Shown here piece after piece: positions 1 through 11,095 of a stretch of DNA of 64,000 bases (position 1 is its first letter; each line of letters opens with the position of its first letter). Under the pieces are notes generated by a model, which was not told the DNA's origin, did not search any database, and was given only the letters and a program-made list of their open reading frames with translations. The position numbers were made by a program, and so were the translations under genes. The DNA comes from Diphasiastrum complanatum (lineage: Eukaryota > Streptophyta > Lycopodiopsida > Lycopodiales > Lycopodiaceae), in assembly GCA_029204225.1 (NCBI GenBank), contig CM055106.1, positions 36,800,361 through 36,864,360 on the forward strand. Direction: 5' to 3'.

Positions 1-2040
1 AGTCATCCAACATTGCGGAAAGCTTGTGTTTTAGAGCTCACTACTCAATAGATAACACCATAGCTCTAATACTCATGGAAAATCATTTGTGGTACACTGC
101 ACATCACAAACCCCCCTCCATAAACATACAAGAGATGACGAGCAGCCTGCTTGCCTTCTCGTCTGACTCACAACAAGACAACGTTGATTCAGGGAGATAA
201 ACTCAACCCCATACTCCGATACTCATACTCTGATACTGCGGTCAAAGGGCACATCCTTGGATAAGGCACCTGCAGTGGTGATTGACAAACTTGGGGACAC
301 AGTGGAAAAGAATTGATCATGTTGAGTTCTATCTATTGTTCCATGAGAGAAGATTTTAATACTAACATTCATGTTTGCTAAGTATTCATTGTCTGCTTTA
401 TGCATGTTTGATAGTTGAACGCATGCTCTAAGACATGCGGCCAAAAAGCTGATTTTCCATGGTACATGCACACTATTTCGGCCCTCCGCCAAGGTCCAAA
501 CCTTAATTGTTCGAACCACCACCACAATTTAGCCTTTAACGTTGACTTTCTTCCAAACTGCATTGACCTACCTCAACACACAGTATTGCAAGGCCAAAAA
601 CACATGAACGTGTTGGGTGCTCGTTGAACCTGGTTATGCATATGTCCAACCAAAACGCAAAAATAATAATCATAAGACTTTTAGAAGATTCTAAGATACT
701 ATTTAAGAAAACCTAGAAAATTTTATTTTTTTGACCATCCACTTGTCAATCAAATAATTTTCAGCTTAAAATGTAAAAACAAAATTTCCAAAATCATTTT
801 AATTACGAGCATGTCAATGCATGATTGCTAACGCCTCCTTGCAAAGCAATGCAGGCCAAAAACATTGCAAAGTTATCAAGTTTAGCTAAAACCCTAAATT
901 CAAAGTTGGACAGAATCAGGGCTGACAAAATTATGTTGTTTTGTACCGGGTGGCATGATGTGTGTGTATTATTCTTTACTTGTTGCTCTTTTTTTCTCTG
1001 ACTGCTTCTACTTCACGAGTAAGCCAGCCGCAGAACGCATACGTGATGCTAGCAGTTACAGTATAGTAATATCTAAATCACCACCACGTCAACCAAAACA
1101 TATACATTTTCCCGGAATAAAGAGCAGTTGCGTGGAACGAATCACGCCAATCCAATGGTGAGGAGTCTCGTTGCGTTCAAAGCTGTGTGGAAAACCATTC
1201 CTTTGGCAGCCAAAGCGATAATCTGATCTGCAGGTGGATTAGCTACCTCTGTTATAAAATGATAAACCGCCATACCAAGCTCTATTTTTGGTAGTTGATC
1301 ATGTGGAACCGGGTCTTACTAGAGCAAGAAAAGTAGTTACATCAAGTTTGAAAACGTGCGCATACACAAAGTCTTCCGTCTCCTTTATTTATCATTCATG
1401 TGGGTAATAGCAGCGAGGAGTAGTTGATGCACAGGTCAGAGTTCACGCGTCGTGACTCGCAGACTAATGACAGAGGGAATCCAATCTGGGAAACGAGATC
1501 TTTGGAGCTTTTGAAGACAGTACAAGGGATCTTAATTCTTGAGCAAGTAACAGCATGACGACTTCCCCACGCTTTTGTTGTGGAATCGATAGGGTGAGCC
1601 TATCATGCAGGATTATTACTAAATTGTGCTGCTAGTGATGTTAGTGTAGTTAGTGAATGGACTTTTAAGTGCAGAAGGAGAAGACAAGCGAGAGGATGTG
1701 CACACGCATCCGTTGACTTTAATTTACTATTGACTTTTGTTTGTGTTAGTGAGAGAGTGCTGACTCCTGAGAGACATAGATGGGCTAGGCAGCTTAGAAG
1801 GCTGTGCCACAGGATCGTGGCTGTATGGAGGACCGCGGTGGATATGCCTTCTCAGGTCTCTATTCTCGAGCTTGAAAAGGAAACAGAAAGGAAAGCACAA
1901 GTGATGAACACCTACCAAAAAAGAAGAATAAAATAGATCAAGGCTGTTATGAATAAGCAAGATATTTCCTCCACTATGTATAGATTAATAAAGTATGAAG
2001 TTGGTATCCAAAATGGGCTAAAATCAAATAGTTATTTTGA
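1..2040. other. No recognisable gene; intergenic or old repeat DNA
   Basis: I see no convincing gene here. The open frames are short and lack known motifs. The one stretch that reads like protein is about 1735-1936 on the plus strand, Arg-rich and then Glu/Lys-rich, beginning just after a TTTGTGTTAG that could be a splice acceptor. It may be a host exon or the remains of one, but I do not recognise the family. Confidence 0.5.
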
Positions 2041-2049
2041 TACTTAAAT

Positions 2050-2262
2050 TATGGAGCTTTCTATACCACTCTACCTAAAACAAAAAATTTCATACAGAGT
2101 TACGCCACTAGTGGGTTATACACAATATATACAGCCTGGCCACGCCATCTGGGCAATGTTGAGATCATTTCAAGCTCCTTACAATGTCACTACACAACGG
2201 CTGGGATTCGAGCCTGCGCCATGCTGGTCACAGTCAACCACTCTACCCAAGCACCACGCTAC
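2050..2262 (-). mobile_element. tRNA-derived SINE or tRNA pseudogene
   Basis: Read on the minus strand from about 2262, the sequence has an A-box-like TGGGTAGAGTGG and, about 35 nt later, a B-box-like GGCTCGAATCC. This is the layout of an RNA polymerase III internal promoter. The T-arm is partly pairable, but the acceptor stem is poor, so it is not a working tRNA. A non-tRNA body follows towards 2050. This head-plus-body layout is typical of plant SINEs. Target-site duplications were not resolved. Confidence 0.5.
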
Positions 2263-2640
2263 GATGGACCTCAACCTAAATTTTCACTTGAGATATTCAA
2301 AGTAACAAGTAGCAATATGTACATTGTATAGTCCCTTCATAGCTTATCAAAATTATATAGTGTTTTTTGTGACAAAATAATGATAATACTTTACTATATA
2401 CAAATTTGTACTAAAATGTGTACAACTTTAACTATGGGACCTAGTAAAGCCATTTGTCAACTCTTACCTATGAGCATATTATTAAATTAAATCAATGCTA
2501 CAAGCATTTTACTACATTCTACATTCTAACCACATAATAATATCAACTGCCATTACAGCATTTACATTGCATAAATACTTAATTGTACTACAAGCATATT
2601 CATGACAATGTAAATGAGATAAACAAGTCATGCCAACCAT
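2263..2640. other. AT-rich DNA, nothing seen
   Basis: AT-rich stretch between the SINE-like unit and the gypsy fragment. It has no open frame with recognisable motifs and no clear repeat. Confidence 0.4.
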
Positions 2641-3627
2641 TCAAATCTCTAGTTCTAATCTAGCCACAATATCGAATAGGATAAATATTCGATAGTAATT
2701 CGCATGACCCATAAAAATGTATACTCCTCTAATTGTTCTTGGTGGAGGCAATTCCACAATAACCTTGATTTTGGAATAATCTGTAGCAATTCCATGTCTC
2801 GAAATCACATGGCCAAGAACAACGCCATGAGTGACCCATATTTGGCATTTTTCTAGATTTAGGAAAATTTGGTATTTACGACATCGTTCAAACATTTTTT
2901 TCCAAATGATCCAGATAGTCTATATCAGAACTATGGACTCCAGGATCATCCAAATAAATTTCAACAAATTTATGCAAATACTCCTTAAAAGCAAACTACA
3001 TAACTCGTTGAAAAGAACTCGATGCGTTACAAAGTCTAAACAGCATAACTTTATAAGCATATGCTCCCCATTCTGTTGCAAAAGCTGTTTTATGTCCATT
3101 TGCAGGTGCGATTTTTAACTTGATTAAATCCACTGAATCCATCCAAAAAAACTATATGCTTCCTCTCCAGCAAGGCGATCCAATATGTTTTCCATAAAAG
3201 GCAATGGAAAGAAATCTTTACGCGTGACTTTATTCAGTGCCTTTAGGTTCACACAAATTCTCATCTTGCCATTTTCCTTAGGAACGATGACAATTGGTGA
3301 GACCCACTCGATATGCTCAACTTCATAAATCAATCCGCCTACAATAATCTCTACAACTCCTTCTTTATTAGATTTGTGACATTCGGATGACAACAATTAA
3401 ATCTTGTCACCTTTGATACTGCATCCAATACAAGAGGGATAGTATGCTCGACTACAGAAGTAGGAATTCTCTTTAAATCTTTATATGTCCAAAGAAAACA
3501 ATCTTGATATTTGATCAATAAGTTCCTCATAAAAGATTGAAACTGCTATAAGGTAAGTTGTGTTCCAACTTGAACAATCTTCTCATGTTCTCCTAGTTCG
3601 GCTAGATTCATAGGCTGCGTCCTCTGA
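2641..3627 (-). pseudogene. Ty3/gypsy pol fragment (reverse transcriptase), decayed
   Basis: Minus-strand translation gives the gypsy RT series in order: a pre-RT segment (about 3620-3400), then VSPIVIVPKENGKMRICVN and a KALNKVT..FPLP block (3396-3124). After a frame change come KTAFATEWGAYAYKVM, a Y-L-D-D catalytic box near 2943-2956 and GHVISRHGIATD with the NYYR motif (2895-2641). Several stops and at least two frameshifts break it, so it cannot make an enzyme. It ends at the G1 LTR at 3628. Its likely upstream part (gag-protease) lies on the same strand at 12559-13975, so one gypsy element was probably split by the G1 insertion. Confidence 0.85.
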
Positions 3628-3811
3628 TGTGAGAAATTTCAACTAGTTTAGTCAAGTTTAGTCATATTTTGGTTAATTGTCAATATTAGGCCAATATGCA
3701 TTTTAGACTTAAAGATAAACTTTATGGAAGTTATTTTAGTCAAAGTTCATTTGAATTACCACTTTTGGAAAGTGTGACATTTTGGATCTTAATGATCTGA
3801 AATTCTTCACA
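3628..3811 (+). repeat. G1 left LTR
   Basis: Begins TGTGAGAAATTTCA and ends TGAAATTCTTCACA, which are imperfect inverted copies of each other with TG...CA ends. The next bases, TGGTATCTACGCC, resemble an initiator tRNA-Met primer site with substitutions. The terminal motif GGATCTTAATGAT recurs at 12528 and 14489, marking related LTR ends. Confidence 0.6.
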
Positions 3812-4042
3812 TGGTATCTACGCCCTTATGTTTCAAGTTATGAAAGTAGCAACCACATTTATCAAAGATTTGGAAGAGATACTAATGCTAGAGCATGCTA
3901 GATTGATTTCTACTCAAAAATCGAGTTCTTTGCATATGTAAATTGGATTTTTTGCAAGTCAAAATTCAATTTAGGTTTACGAACTTGAGGAATTCCAATT
4001 TCACACATGGCTTACTAGATTTGCGTGATTTTTTATGCATTA

Positions 4043-4047
4043 GGAAG
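4043..4047. repeat. Target-site duplication GGAAG (left) of Copia-1
   Basis: GGAAG at 4043-4047 is repeated exactly at 10077-10081, on the outer edges of the two Copia-1 LTRs. A 5-bp duplication is normal for LTR retrotransposon integration. Confidence 0.9.
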
Positions 4048-4317
4048 AGTTAGAATTCAGAATCATTGTGTTACTATATTGTGGGTCCTATCAGTGGATA
4101 AGGATTAGTTGGCCTCGCCACGAGGCAAGTCGACGGGACACGCGTCCCGCCAATGGCAACTTGGGTCATGCATGGATTGCCTGAGTGAACAACTATATGT
4201 ACAGTGTAATTTCATTTTGAGAAATACAGTTGCTATGTGAGCTTGTTGTGGAGAGTGTTTTCTGTCTGTGTTACTGTGTAGCATTATCTGTGTTCCTGTG
4301 CAAAGCAAATTCTAAGT
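4048..4317 (+). repeat. Copia-1 5' LTR
   Basis: Begins AGTTAGAATT and ends AATTCTAAGT. The inner eight bases, TTAGAATT and AATTCTAA, are a perfect inverted repeat. Within it lies a GC-rich pairable stretch, GACGGGAC-ACGC-GTCCCGCC (about 4131-4152), preceded by CCTCGCCACGAGG. The right edge abuts the primer-binding site directly. Confidence 0.93.
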
Positions 4318-4330
4318 TGGTATCAGAGCC
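4318..4330 (+). promoter_or_regulatory. Copia-1 primer-binding site
   Basis: TGGTATCAGAGCC is complementary to the 3' end of plant initiator tRNA-Met, the usual primer for minus-strand synthesis in copia elements. It follows the 5' LTR with no gap. Confidence 0.93.
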
Positions 4331-5610
4331 GTACAGGGAGTGTACATTGTACAGTGTTGTCGTTGAAGAGAGCTTCGGGAGAACTGTCTTCTGAGAGTTC
4401 GGGGTTTACGGCGGGTTGAAAACGGAAAGAGAAACACTGGTGCAGAGAGTTTAGCACACAGAAGCTTGGTGAGCTTGAGACTGTGTGAGGATTCAGAGAC
4501 AAGGGCTGTCGGCTGAATCAGAACCTCAGAAAACAGAATTTTGAAATTCTGAAGCAAGCTATTTGGTGTTTGCAGTCAGTGTGCATTCAATCGGATATCG
4601 TTTGATGAACGGATTGAAGCATCAGCTTTCCAGCAGTAGGGCGACCTCAGAGGAAGAGGATAGGCCTATCAGAACACTGTGAATTGGAAGCCAAGAACCG
4701 ATTTGTGTGAAAAACCCTGGTCTGGGGTTTGGAAGCACAAAATCAAAGATTTCTCTCCATTCTGAACTCTTTTTGGAGCTGTAAAAGTTTGAAGGAGGGC
4801 ACCCTGCTCAGCTAAGCTAAATCACAGAAGGCCGTGGGCGGCCGCGCATCAAAGAAGGTGCTGAATCGCGTTTTGCAAGGCAAGAGAAAACCTTGGTGAA
4901 GCCATAGCTAGCAAGCAAGAGGAGAAGAGCCCGCAGGCAGATCGCGCGATGTGAAGGAGGGTGGCGACTCAGTGTATTGAAGTGTGTCGTGGCTTCAGGG
5001 ATCTGGTTTAATGCCCAAACAAAATCTAGATCGTTGGATCCAGATACAAGATAATCAATGGTAGAGATGAGCTTCATGTGGGCCGTTGGATTGCTATAAG
5101 CCATTGGATGGGCTATGAACATGGCCCTGAAGAAGTGAAGTGCATTCTGGCCTTCAACTTCATTAAAAAATCTCATACTGAAAGTTGAGTTGGGTCTCTT
5201 CACAAGTGAAGAGTGAAGTTTCTTCATTGTGAAGAAACAGCTCAAAACTAGAAAAGTCCCTATTTTTGGGTCCTTTGCCCGTTTTGACCCAAACGAAAGG
5301 CTATAACCTCCAAACGAAGGGCACCCGGACTGTACCTACAAGTACGGTACAGAAAAACAGAGTGATTGCAACGGAGAAAGTGTTCGGAGTACACCAGAAG
5401 TGATTTCAACATTCCACTGGGCACGTTGTTGGGAGTTGACGACTGAGTGCATTTCGGAAGGCGACACCGATTTGGCTTTCAAATTGGTGGAAAAGCGGCG
5501 AGTGGCTTGGTAAGGGAAAAAGTGCAGGTCATTATTTTCAACTTCTGACACCACTGTTGGCCTCGGCATAATGTTCTTAGCCTAAGGTAGAAGTTTCAAG
5601 CAGTTTTGCG
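4331..5610 (+). other. Copia-1 untranslated leader
   Basis: This 1.28 kb between the primer site and gag has no conserved coding motif. Open frames here, including a 142-codon one on the minus strand, show no recognisable domains. It should contain packaging and dimerisation signals, but I cannot point to any. Confidence 0.6.
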
Positions 5611-6420
5611 ATGGCAAACATGGGAGAGTCCATTTTGAGTGAAAGTAGCAAATTGGACAGGATTTTTAACTATGCAGTGTGGAAATTCAAAATGAAAAAC
5701 ATACTGATGGAGAAAGACGTGTGGGAAGTCATCACAGGTGATGAGAGAAGGTCGCCAAATGAAGCAGACATCAAAGTGTTCGACAAAAAGATGAGGAAAG
5801 CTTTGACCTTCATTAACTTGTCAGTGAAGGATCACATCATTACCCACATTTGTGATGCTATTACACCCAGACAGGCATGGGATGTGCTAAAGGAGCAGTT
5901 CAAAACGTCAAATCCATCAAGAATCATGTTTCTGAAGTCCAAGTTGAATAGTGCCCGCATGGAACAAGGAGAGCACATTCAGACGTACATGACCAGAATC
6001 AAGACAATGAGAGATGAACTGCATTCTATTGGTGAGCGCATACGTGATGTGGAGCTGGTGCACAATGCATTGTGCGGCATTGCAGAACCCTATCAGATGT
6101 TTGTGAGCGGAATAGCATCAAGAAAAAGATTGCCAACCTTTGACGAGCTCACAAGAATCTTGATGTAGGAAGAGCAACGGCGAGAAATGGTGAAAGCTAG
6201 ATGTCAAAATACTGACGATCAGGCACTTGCGACATGCCAAAAACAAGGCAAGGGCAAGGGCAAGAAGAAGTCTAAGCAGTAATTTGCCAAATCTTAGGAG
6301 GATGAGGGATCTTCCAGTAAAACTAAGAAGAAAGACAAGTGCTTCCATTGTGGTAAAAAGGGCCATTGGAAGAGTGAATGTCACAAATTTCCGGTGGAAC
6401 AAGGCAAGGGAAAACCAAAA
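5611..6420 (+). pseudogene. Copia-1 gag (capsid and zinc knuckle)
   Basis: Starts with an ATG followed by a short leader, then the copia-gag pattern of a Trp-containing WKFKMKNIL segment near the N terminus, KEQFKTSNPSRIMFLKSKL in the middle and a DELHSI segment. A nucleocapsid zinc knuckle, C-FH-C-GKKG-H-WKSE-C (CX2CX4HX4C), lies at about 6340-6381. In-frame stops at 6166, 6280 and 6295 separate the capsid from the knuckle, so the protein is broken. The reading frame is otherwise continuous with the protease. It would form the virus-like particle and bind element RNA. Confidence 0.88.
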
Positions 6421-7756
6421 CAAGTAGGTAACCTTGTCGATGAGGGTGAGATTGAAGACTCTAGCATCTTCATATTTGCATTGTCATCTAATCAAGATGA
6501 TCAAGCATGGTATATTGACTCGGGAGCCATAAGACACGTGACAGGTAACAAGGATTGGTTCAGTAGTTTGAAGGTGTTGGATAATGGAACATATGTCTCA
6601 CAAGCAAATGGTGAGGTGTGCATGATCAAGGGGATAGGCACCGTTTCAATCCACCTACCTAATGGCAAAAGCAAGATGATCAGGGAGGTACTTTACGTAC
6701 CAGGTTTGAAGAAAAATCTACTTTATGTTGGAGTCATTACTGATCAAAAGTTGAAAGTAGAATTCGCCCATGATCGTTGCTTTGTGAAGGATGTGAACCA
6801 AAAGTTCAAAGTTATTGTGGATGGAGTAAGAGAGCCCAATACAAAATTGTATAGGTTGAATGCTACAATTAGGGGGAAACATGGACTTGTATAGTCCATT
6901 CCATCGCAAACTGAGTTGTGGCATAAGAGGCTTGGTCACTTGAACTTGGGAAGCCTCAGTTTGATGAGAAAATTGGAGATGGTAACAGGATTGCCTACCA
7001 TAGAAGATCACTTGAAATCGATGTGCGAATCTTGTGTATATGGGAAGCAGCATCGAGAGAAGTTCAATAAAGGGGGTGTTGCAAGAGCAAAGAACATCAT
7101 GGATTTAATCCACACAGATTTATGCGGGCATATGAGGACTATGTCCTTAGGTAAAGCCTTCTATTTCATGACCTTTATTGATGATATGTCACGTAAGATG
7201 TGGATCTACTTCTTGAAGAAGAAATCAGATGCATTTGATAACTTCAAGAGCTTCAAAGCATTGGTCAAAAATCAGACAGGTAGGAAGATCAAAGTCCTAA
7301 GATCAGATAGTGGAGGTGAGTACAAGTCTAATGACTTCAATGATCTTTGTGATCAATGTGGGATTAAATAACAATTTACGCAAGCTCATACTCCTGCTCT
7401 CAATGGTGTAGCTGAGCGCAAAAATCGTACGATTGTGAAAAGTGTCAAATCTATGCTAGCTGAGATGAAACTACCAAAAGATTTTTGGTCAGAAGCATGT
7501 AGCACGATAGTCTATCTTCAAAATAGAAGTCCTACCATTGCCATACCAAAGATAACACCTGAGGAAGCATTCACGAAGAAGAAGCCAAAGGTGAACCACT
7601 TGCGAATCTTTGGATGTAAGGCCTTTGTACACATTCCTAAGGAAGAAAGACGTAAACTTGATGTAAAAGCTATCAAGTGCATATTCCTAGGATATGAAGA
7701 TCGTGTGAAGGGCTATAGATGTTTTGATCCAGTCGAAAACGAAATCCATATAAGCG
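6421..7756 (+). pseudogene. Copia-1 protease and integrase
   Basis: Protease: W-Y-I-D-S-G-A active-site motif near 6508, with the YVPGLKKNLL block about 170 nt downstream. Pre-integrase: WHKRLGHLNLGSL and C-x2-C near 6916-7050. Integrase core: HTDLCG (first Asp), RSDSGGEY (second Asp) near 7306, and [10 protein letters not shown] with the Glu near 7411, followed by the FWSEA and FGCKAFVHIP blocks. Stops at 6892 and 7369 interrupt it. A single-base loss near 7754-7757 shifts the frame before the SRDVIFDE motif. The stop at 7369 falls between the second Asp and the Glu, so even readthrough products would lack a full catalytic triad. Confidence 0.9.
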
Positions 7757-9749
7757 TGATGTTATCTTTGATGAATCCAAGATGTATGAAGATGAGGATG
7801 CTGAGAAGATAGACACATCCACTGGGAAAGATGGTATAGTGAGGATACAACCAGATGATGATCCATTCATTGACCTTCCGAGTGATGAACATGAGGATAT
7901 ATCTCAAGATACTACTACTCAACCTCAAGAAACAAGTTGGAGAGGTAGGGACAAACCTTTTGGTGCAAGAAGGATTGAAGTTGCAGGTGACAAACGCAAG
8001 AAGAAGGATGTACCGTGGGATACATTTTCACCAGGAAGCCCATCACCTGACAAGAAGCTCCCTAAGTGGTTTGAGAGATTGTTGGAGAGCCGCGACATAG
8101 ATGACTTTCCAGGATCATCTAACCAAGGAGAGCTACGAAGATCAGCAAGAGAGAAGATACTACCTGAAAGGTATGAAGCAAATTATGCTCTCTTATCCAG
8201 CATTATTCAAAGCAAAGAACCTTCGACTTACGGTGAAGCGAAGGATGATGACATTTGGGTCAAGGCCATGGGAGAGGAGATGGAGTCAATTGCTAAGCAT
8301 AGCACATGGGACTTAATAGAACCACCAGTTGGCAGGAAACCCATTGGTTGTAAATGGGTATACAGGACTAAGTACCATGCAGATGGAAGTATAGCAAAGC
8401 ACAAAGCAAGATTGGTGATCAAAGGGTACGCACAAAATAAAGGCATCGACTATGAGGAGACCTTTGCGCCAGTTTGTAAGTGGAATACTCTACATCTACT
8501 TATTGCTTTAGCTTCACATTTTGGTTGGCCTTTGCATCAGATGGATGTGAAATCTGCTTTTCTAAATGGTGAGTTAGAAGAAGAAGTGTTCATGGATCAA
8601 CCTGAAGGCTTTGTAACGAAAGGACAGGAAAATAAAGTATGTCGCTTGAAGAAAGCGCTTTATGGTCTTAAACAAGCACCACGTGTGTGGTATAGCAGGA
8701 CTGATGCCTACTTTTGTTCAAAGGGGATGGTGAGAACACATTCTGATCCAAATCTATATGTCTTATGCTTTGATAGTATGGTTGCTTTGATTGCTCTTTA
8801 TGTTGATGACTTGATTATTACGGGAAATAATTAAGAGATGATAGATATGATCAAGAAAGACCTCATGGAATAATTTGAGATGACAGATCTCAGCTTGATG
8901 CATTACTGCCTTGGAGTAGAAGTGTGGCAAAAAAGACATGAAGTGGGTTTAACACAGGTGAAGTATGTCAAAGAGTTGCTGCACAGGTTTAGGTTGCAAG
9001 ATTGCAAACCAGTAAACACTCCTATTGAACCAGGTAAAAAGCTTTCTAACCTTGATGAGTCATAGTCATTTGATGCTACACTATATAGATAGTTAGTGGG
9101 GAGCTTGATTTACCTTACCACGACTAGACCAGATATATGCTACGTTGTTGGCATTGTAAGTCAATTTATGGCAGCACCTACGGAAATGCATTGGAAGGTA
9201 GCTAAATACATTTTGCGTTATGTGAAAGGCACTTCAGAGTATGGCTTGATTTACAGGAAGCATGATGGTTTACCTGAGTTGTGTGGCTATGTGGATGCGG
9301 ATTGAGGAGGCGACTATGATGATCGTAGATCCACCACAGGATATATATTCCAGTTTTGTGGTAGTTGCTTTTCCTGGTCTAGTAAGAAGCAAAGTACAAT
9401 TGCTCTTTCCACCACAGAAGCAGAGTATAAGGCAATGTGTAGTGCAGCACAGAAAGCTATATGGTTGAGACAAATCTTGGAAGAAATTGGCATGAGGCAG
9501 AAAAATCCCACGACTTTACATAGCGATAGTCAGAATGGCATTCAGCTAGCAAAGAATCCAGTGTTCCATGAGAGAACTAAACACATTGAGATTCAGTATT
9601 ACTTCATACGTGAGAGGCTGTTGAGTCGTGAAATTCATGTTGTTCATTGTAGCACAGAAGAACAACTAGCTGATATTTTCACTAAGCCACTTACTGGAGA
9701 AAAGTTTGATAAGTTTAGATCAAAGCTTTCTGTACTTAAAGTTTGTTGA
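7757..9749 (+). pseudogene. Copia-1 reverse transcriptase and RNase H
   Basis: In the third frame: [20 protein letters not shown], then KARLVIKGYAQ, the [15 protein letters not shown] block, [13 protein letters not shown] and the catalytic Y-V-D-D at 8799-8810. The RT thumb continues through [24 protein letters not shown] and WKVAKYILRYVKGT. RNase H: the first Asp box is broken by a stop (DAD then stop at 9303), followed by [23 protein letters not shown] and [11 protein letters not shown], ending ADIFTKPL near 9749. Stops at 8832, 8871, 9063, 9090 and 9303 inactivate it. The order RT after integrase identifies copia. Confidence 0.92.
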
Positions 9750-9792
9750 CTTTATAGCTATGTATATGACTATATAAAAAGTGACTCTACTT

Positions 9793-9802
9793 TAAGGGAG
9801 AG
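9793..9802 (+). promoter_or_regulatory. Copia-1 polypurine tract
   Basis: TAAGGGAGAG lies immediately before the 3' LTR start at 9803 and is the expected plus-strand primer. Confidence 0.8.
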
Positions 9803-10076
9803 AGTTAGAATTAAAGTAGAATCATTGTGTTACTGTACTGTGGGTCCTATCAGTGGATAAGGATCAGTTGGCCTCGCCACGAGGCAAGTCGACGGGACAC
9901 GCGTCCCGCCAACGGCAACCTGGGTCATGCATGGGTCGCCTGAGTGAACAACTAGATGTATAGTGTAATTTCATTTTGAGAAATACAGTTGCTATGTGAG
10001 CTTGTTGTGGAGAGTGTTTTCTGTCTGTGTTATTGTGTAGCATGATCTGTGTTCCTGTGCAAAGCAAATTCTAAGT
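9803..10076 (+). repeat. Copia-1 3' LTR
   Basis: 274 bp, matching 4048-4317 at about 96%. It has the same AGTTAGAATT start and AATTCTAAGT end. It is followed directly by GGAAG at 10077-10081, the right copy of the target-site duplication. Confidence 0.93.
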
Positions 10077-10081
10077 GGAAG

Positions 10082-10385
10082 GTCTCATTAGAGGCTACAA
10101 GATTCTATATCAAGATTTTTGCAATTGCATGTAGAAATTGGAAGATTCAATTTTTGCAATTTTGTCAAAATCCTAATTTTGATTGGTTCTCTATTTTTTG
10201 AAGTTGCTAGACTTTAATAGAGTGTGTTTCAATCTTAGGAAGTGGCAAGATTTAGATCATAGGTTGATCATGAATTCTTCATTCTATGTGTTGATTTGCT
10301 AGTAATAGTGCAAGAAGAGGATTGAGAGTTTCCGTATCTTTGTGATTTTCTTTTTAATACATTTGTTGTCATTCAATCAACTATT
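10082..10385 (+). other. G1 leader, continued after Copia-1
   Basis: Continues the G1 leader interrupted at 4047. The segment with CTACAAGATTCTATATCAAG and GCATGTAGAAATTGGAAG is matched at 14740-14830 in G2 and, more weakly, at 21290-21420 in G4, defining a shared 5' leader of the family. Confidence 0.7.
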
Positions 10386-11095
10386 CTACTTGGAAGGTGA
10401 GGATAGAGTCCTTATTGGAGATGAATGAGTTGATGGAGATTGTTGCAGGTGTGGAGGAGAGACCTCAGGCACCTCAAGATCGAGGTATGACAAGAGAGCA
10501 AAGAAAGCTCTACACATGATCAAGATGAATGTTACCAATGAGGTACTCAAGGAGATTGGTAAGAGCAATTCATCTCGAGAGGCTTGGGAAGCTTTGAAGA
10601 AGCTTTATGAATCCAAGTCCACATCTAGAGTTTTGACTCTAAGAAGACAAATCTTTCAAAGTTTGCAAAAGAAGGAAGAGAGTACTCATGATTTTGTTTT
10701 GAGGATTAAAGCATTCAATGATGAGTTAGCATGTATAGATGAGAGCATTAAGGAGGTAGAACTTGTTCAAGTTATACTTAATGTCTTGTTGGATGATCAT
10801 GCTAAAATTATTCAAGGCTTTGATATTCAAAAGACTTTGCCAAGCATTGTGGATTTGCAAGAGATTTTGATGAATGGGGAGTTTAGGCTTCAATCAAGAG
10901 GAGGTGGATCTACATCAACATCTCAATATGAAGTGGAGGCTATGTCCATCAAAGGCAAGTTCAAGGGCATAAGAAAAGGCAAGTGGTCAAAGGATCAAGA
11001 TTAAGGTGAGTCTTTCTCTTTTGTTGGTAAGAAAAAAGATAGGTCAAAGTTAAAATGTTTCTATTGTGGAATCAAAGGGCATTTTGCTGATAAAT
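10386..11095 (+). pseudogene. G1 gag (copia-type capsid)
   Basis: The copia gag (Retrotran_gag_2-like) pattern is clear: AWEALKKLYESKSTSRVLTL, then RRQIFQSLQKKEE, FVLRIKAFNDELACIDES and a TLPSIVDLQEILM segment. The N-terminal part around 10393-10515 is frame-disrupted. A stop at about 11002 precedes the zinc knuckle C-FY-C-GIKG-H-FADK-Y (about 11058-11096), whose last Cys is replaced by Tyr, so RNA binding would be impaired. Near-identical gag segments occur at 16339-16900 (+) and 17574-17981 (-), so this is a multicopy family. Confidence 0.85.

Larger units (their letters stand above)
4048..10076 (+). mobile_element. Copia-1: full-length Ty1/copia retrotransposon (6,029 bp)
   Basis: It has two LTRs (270 and 274 bp), a perfect 13-nt initiator tRNA-Met primer site, a long leader, gag, protease, integrase, reverse transcriptase, RNase H, and a polypurine tract before the 3' LTR. 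The domain order PR-INT-RT-RH is that of copia. The LTRs differ at about 11 substitutions, mostly transitions, plus one ~4-bp indel (about 96% identity), so insertion is moderately old. The polyprotein has at least nine stops and a frameshift and is inactive. It is inserted within G1 with 5-bp duplications GGAAG. The LTR termini read AG...GT instead of TG...CA. Confidence 0.95.

Noticed and set aside
4817-5245. 142-codon minus-strand frame in the Copia-1 leader
   Set aside because: Lies antisense in the retrotransposon leader with no recognisable domain, in a region expected to be untranslated.
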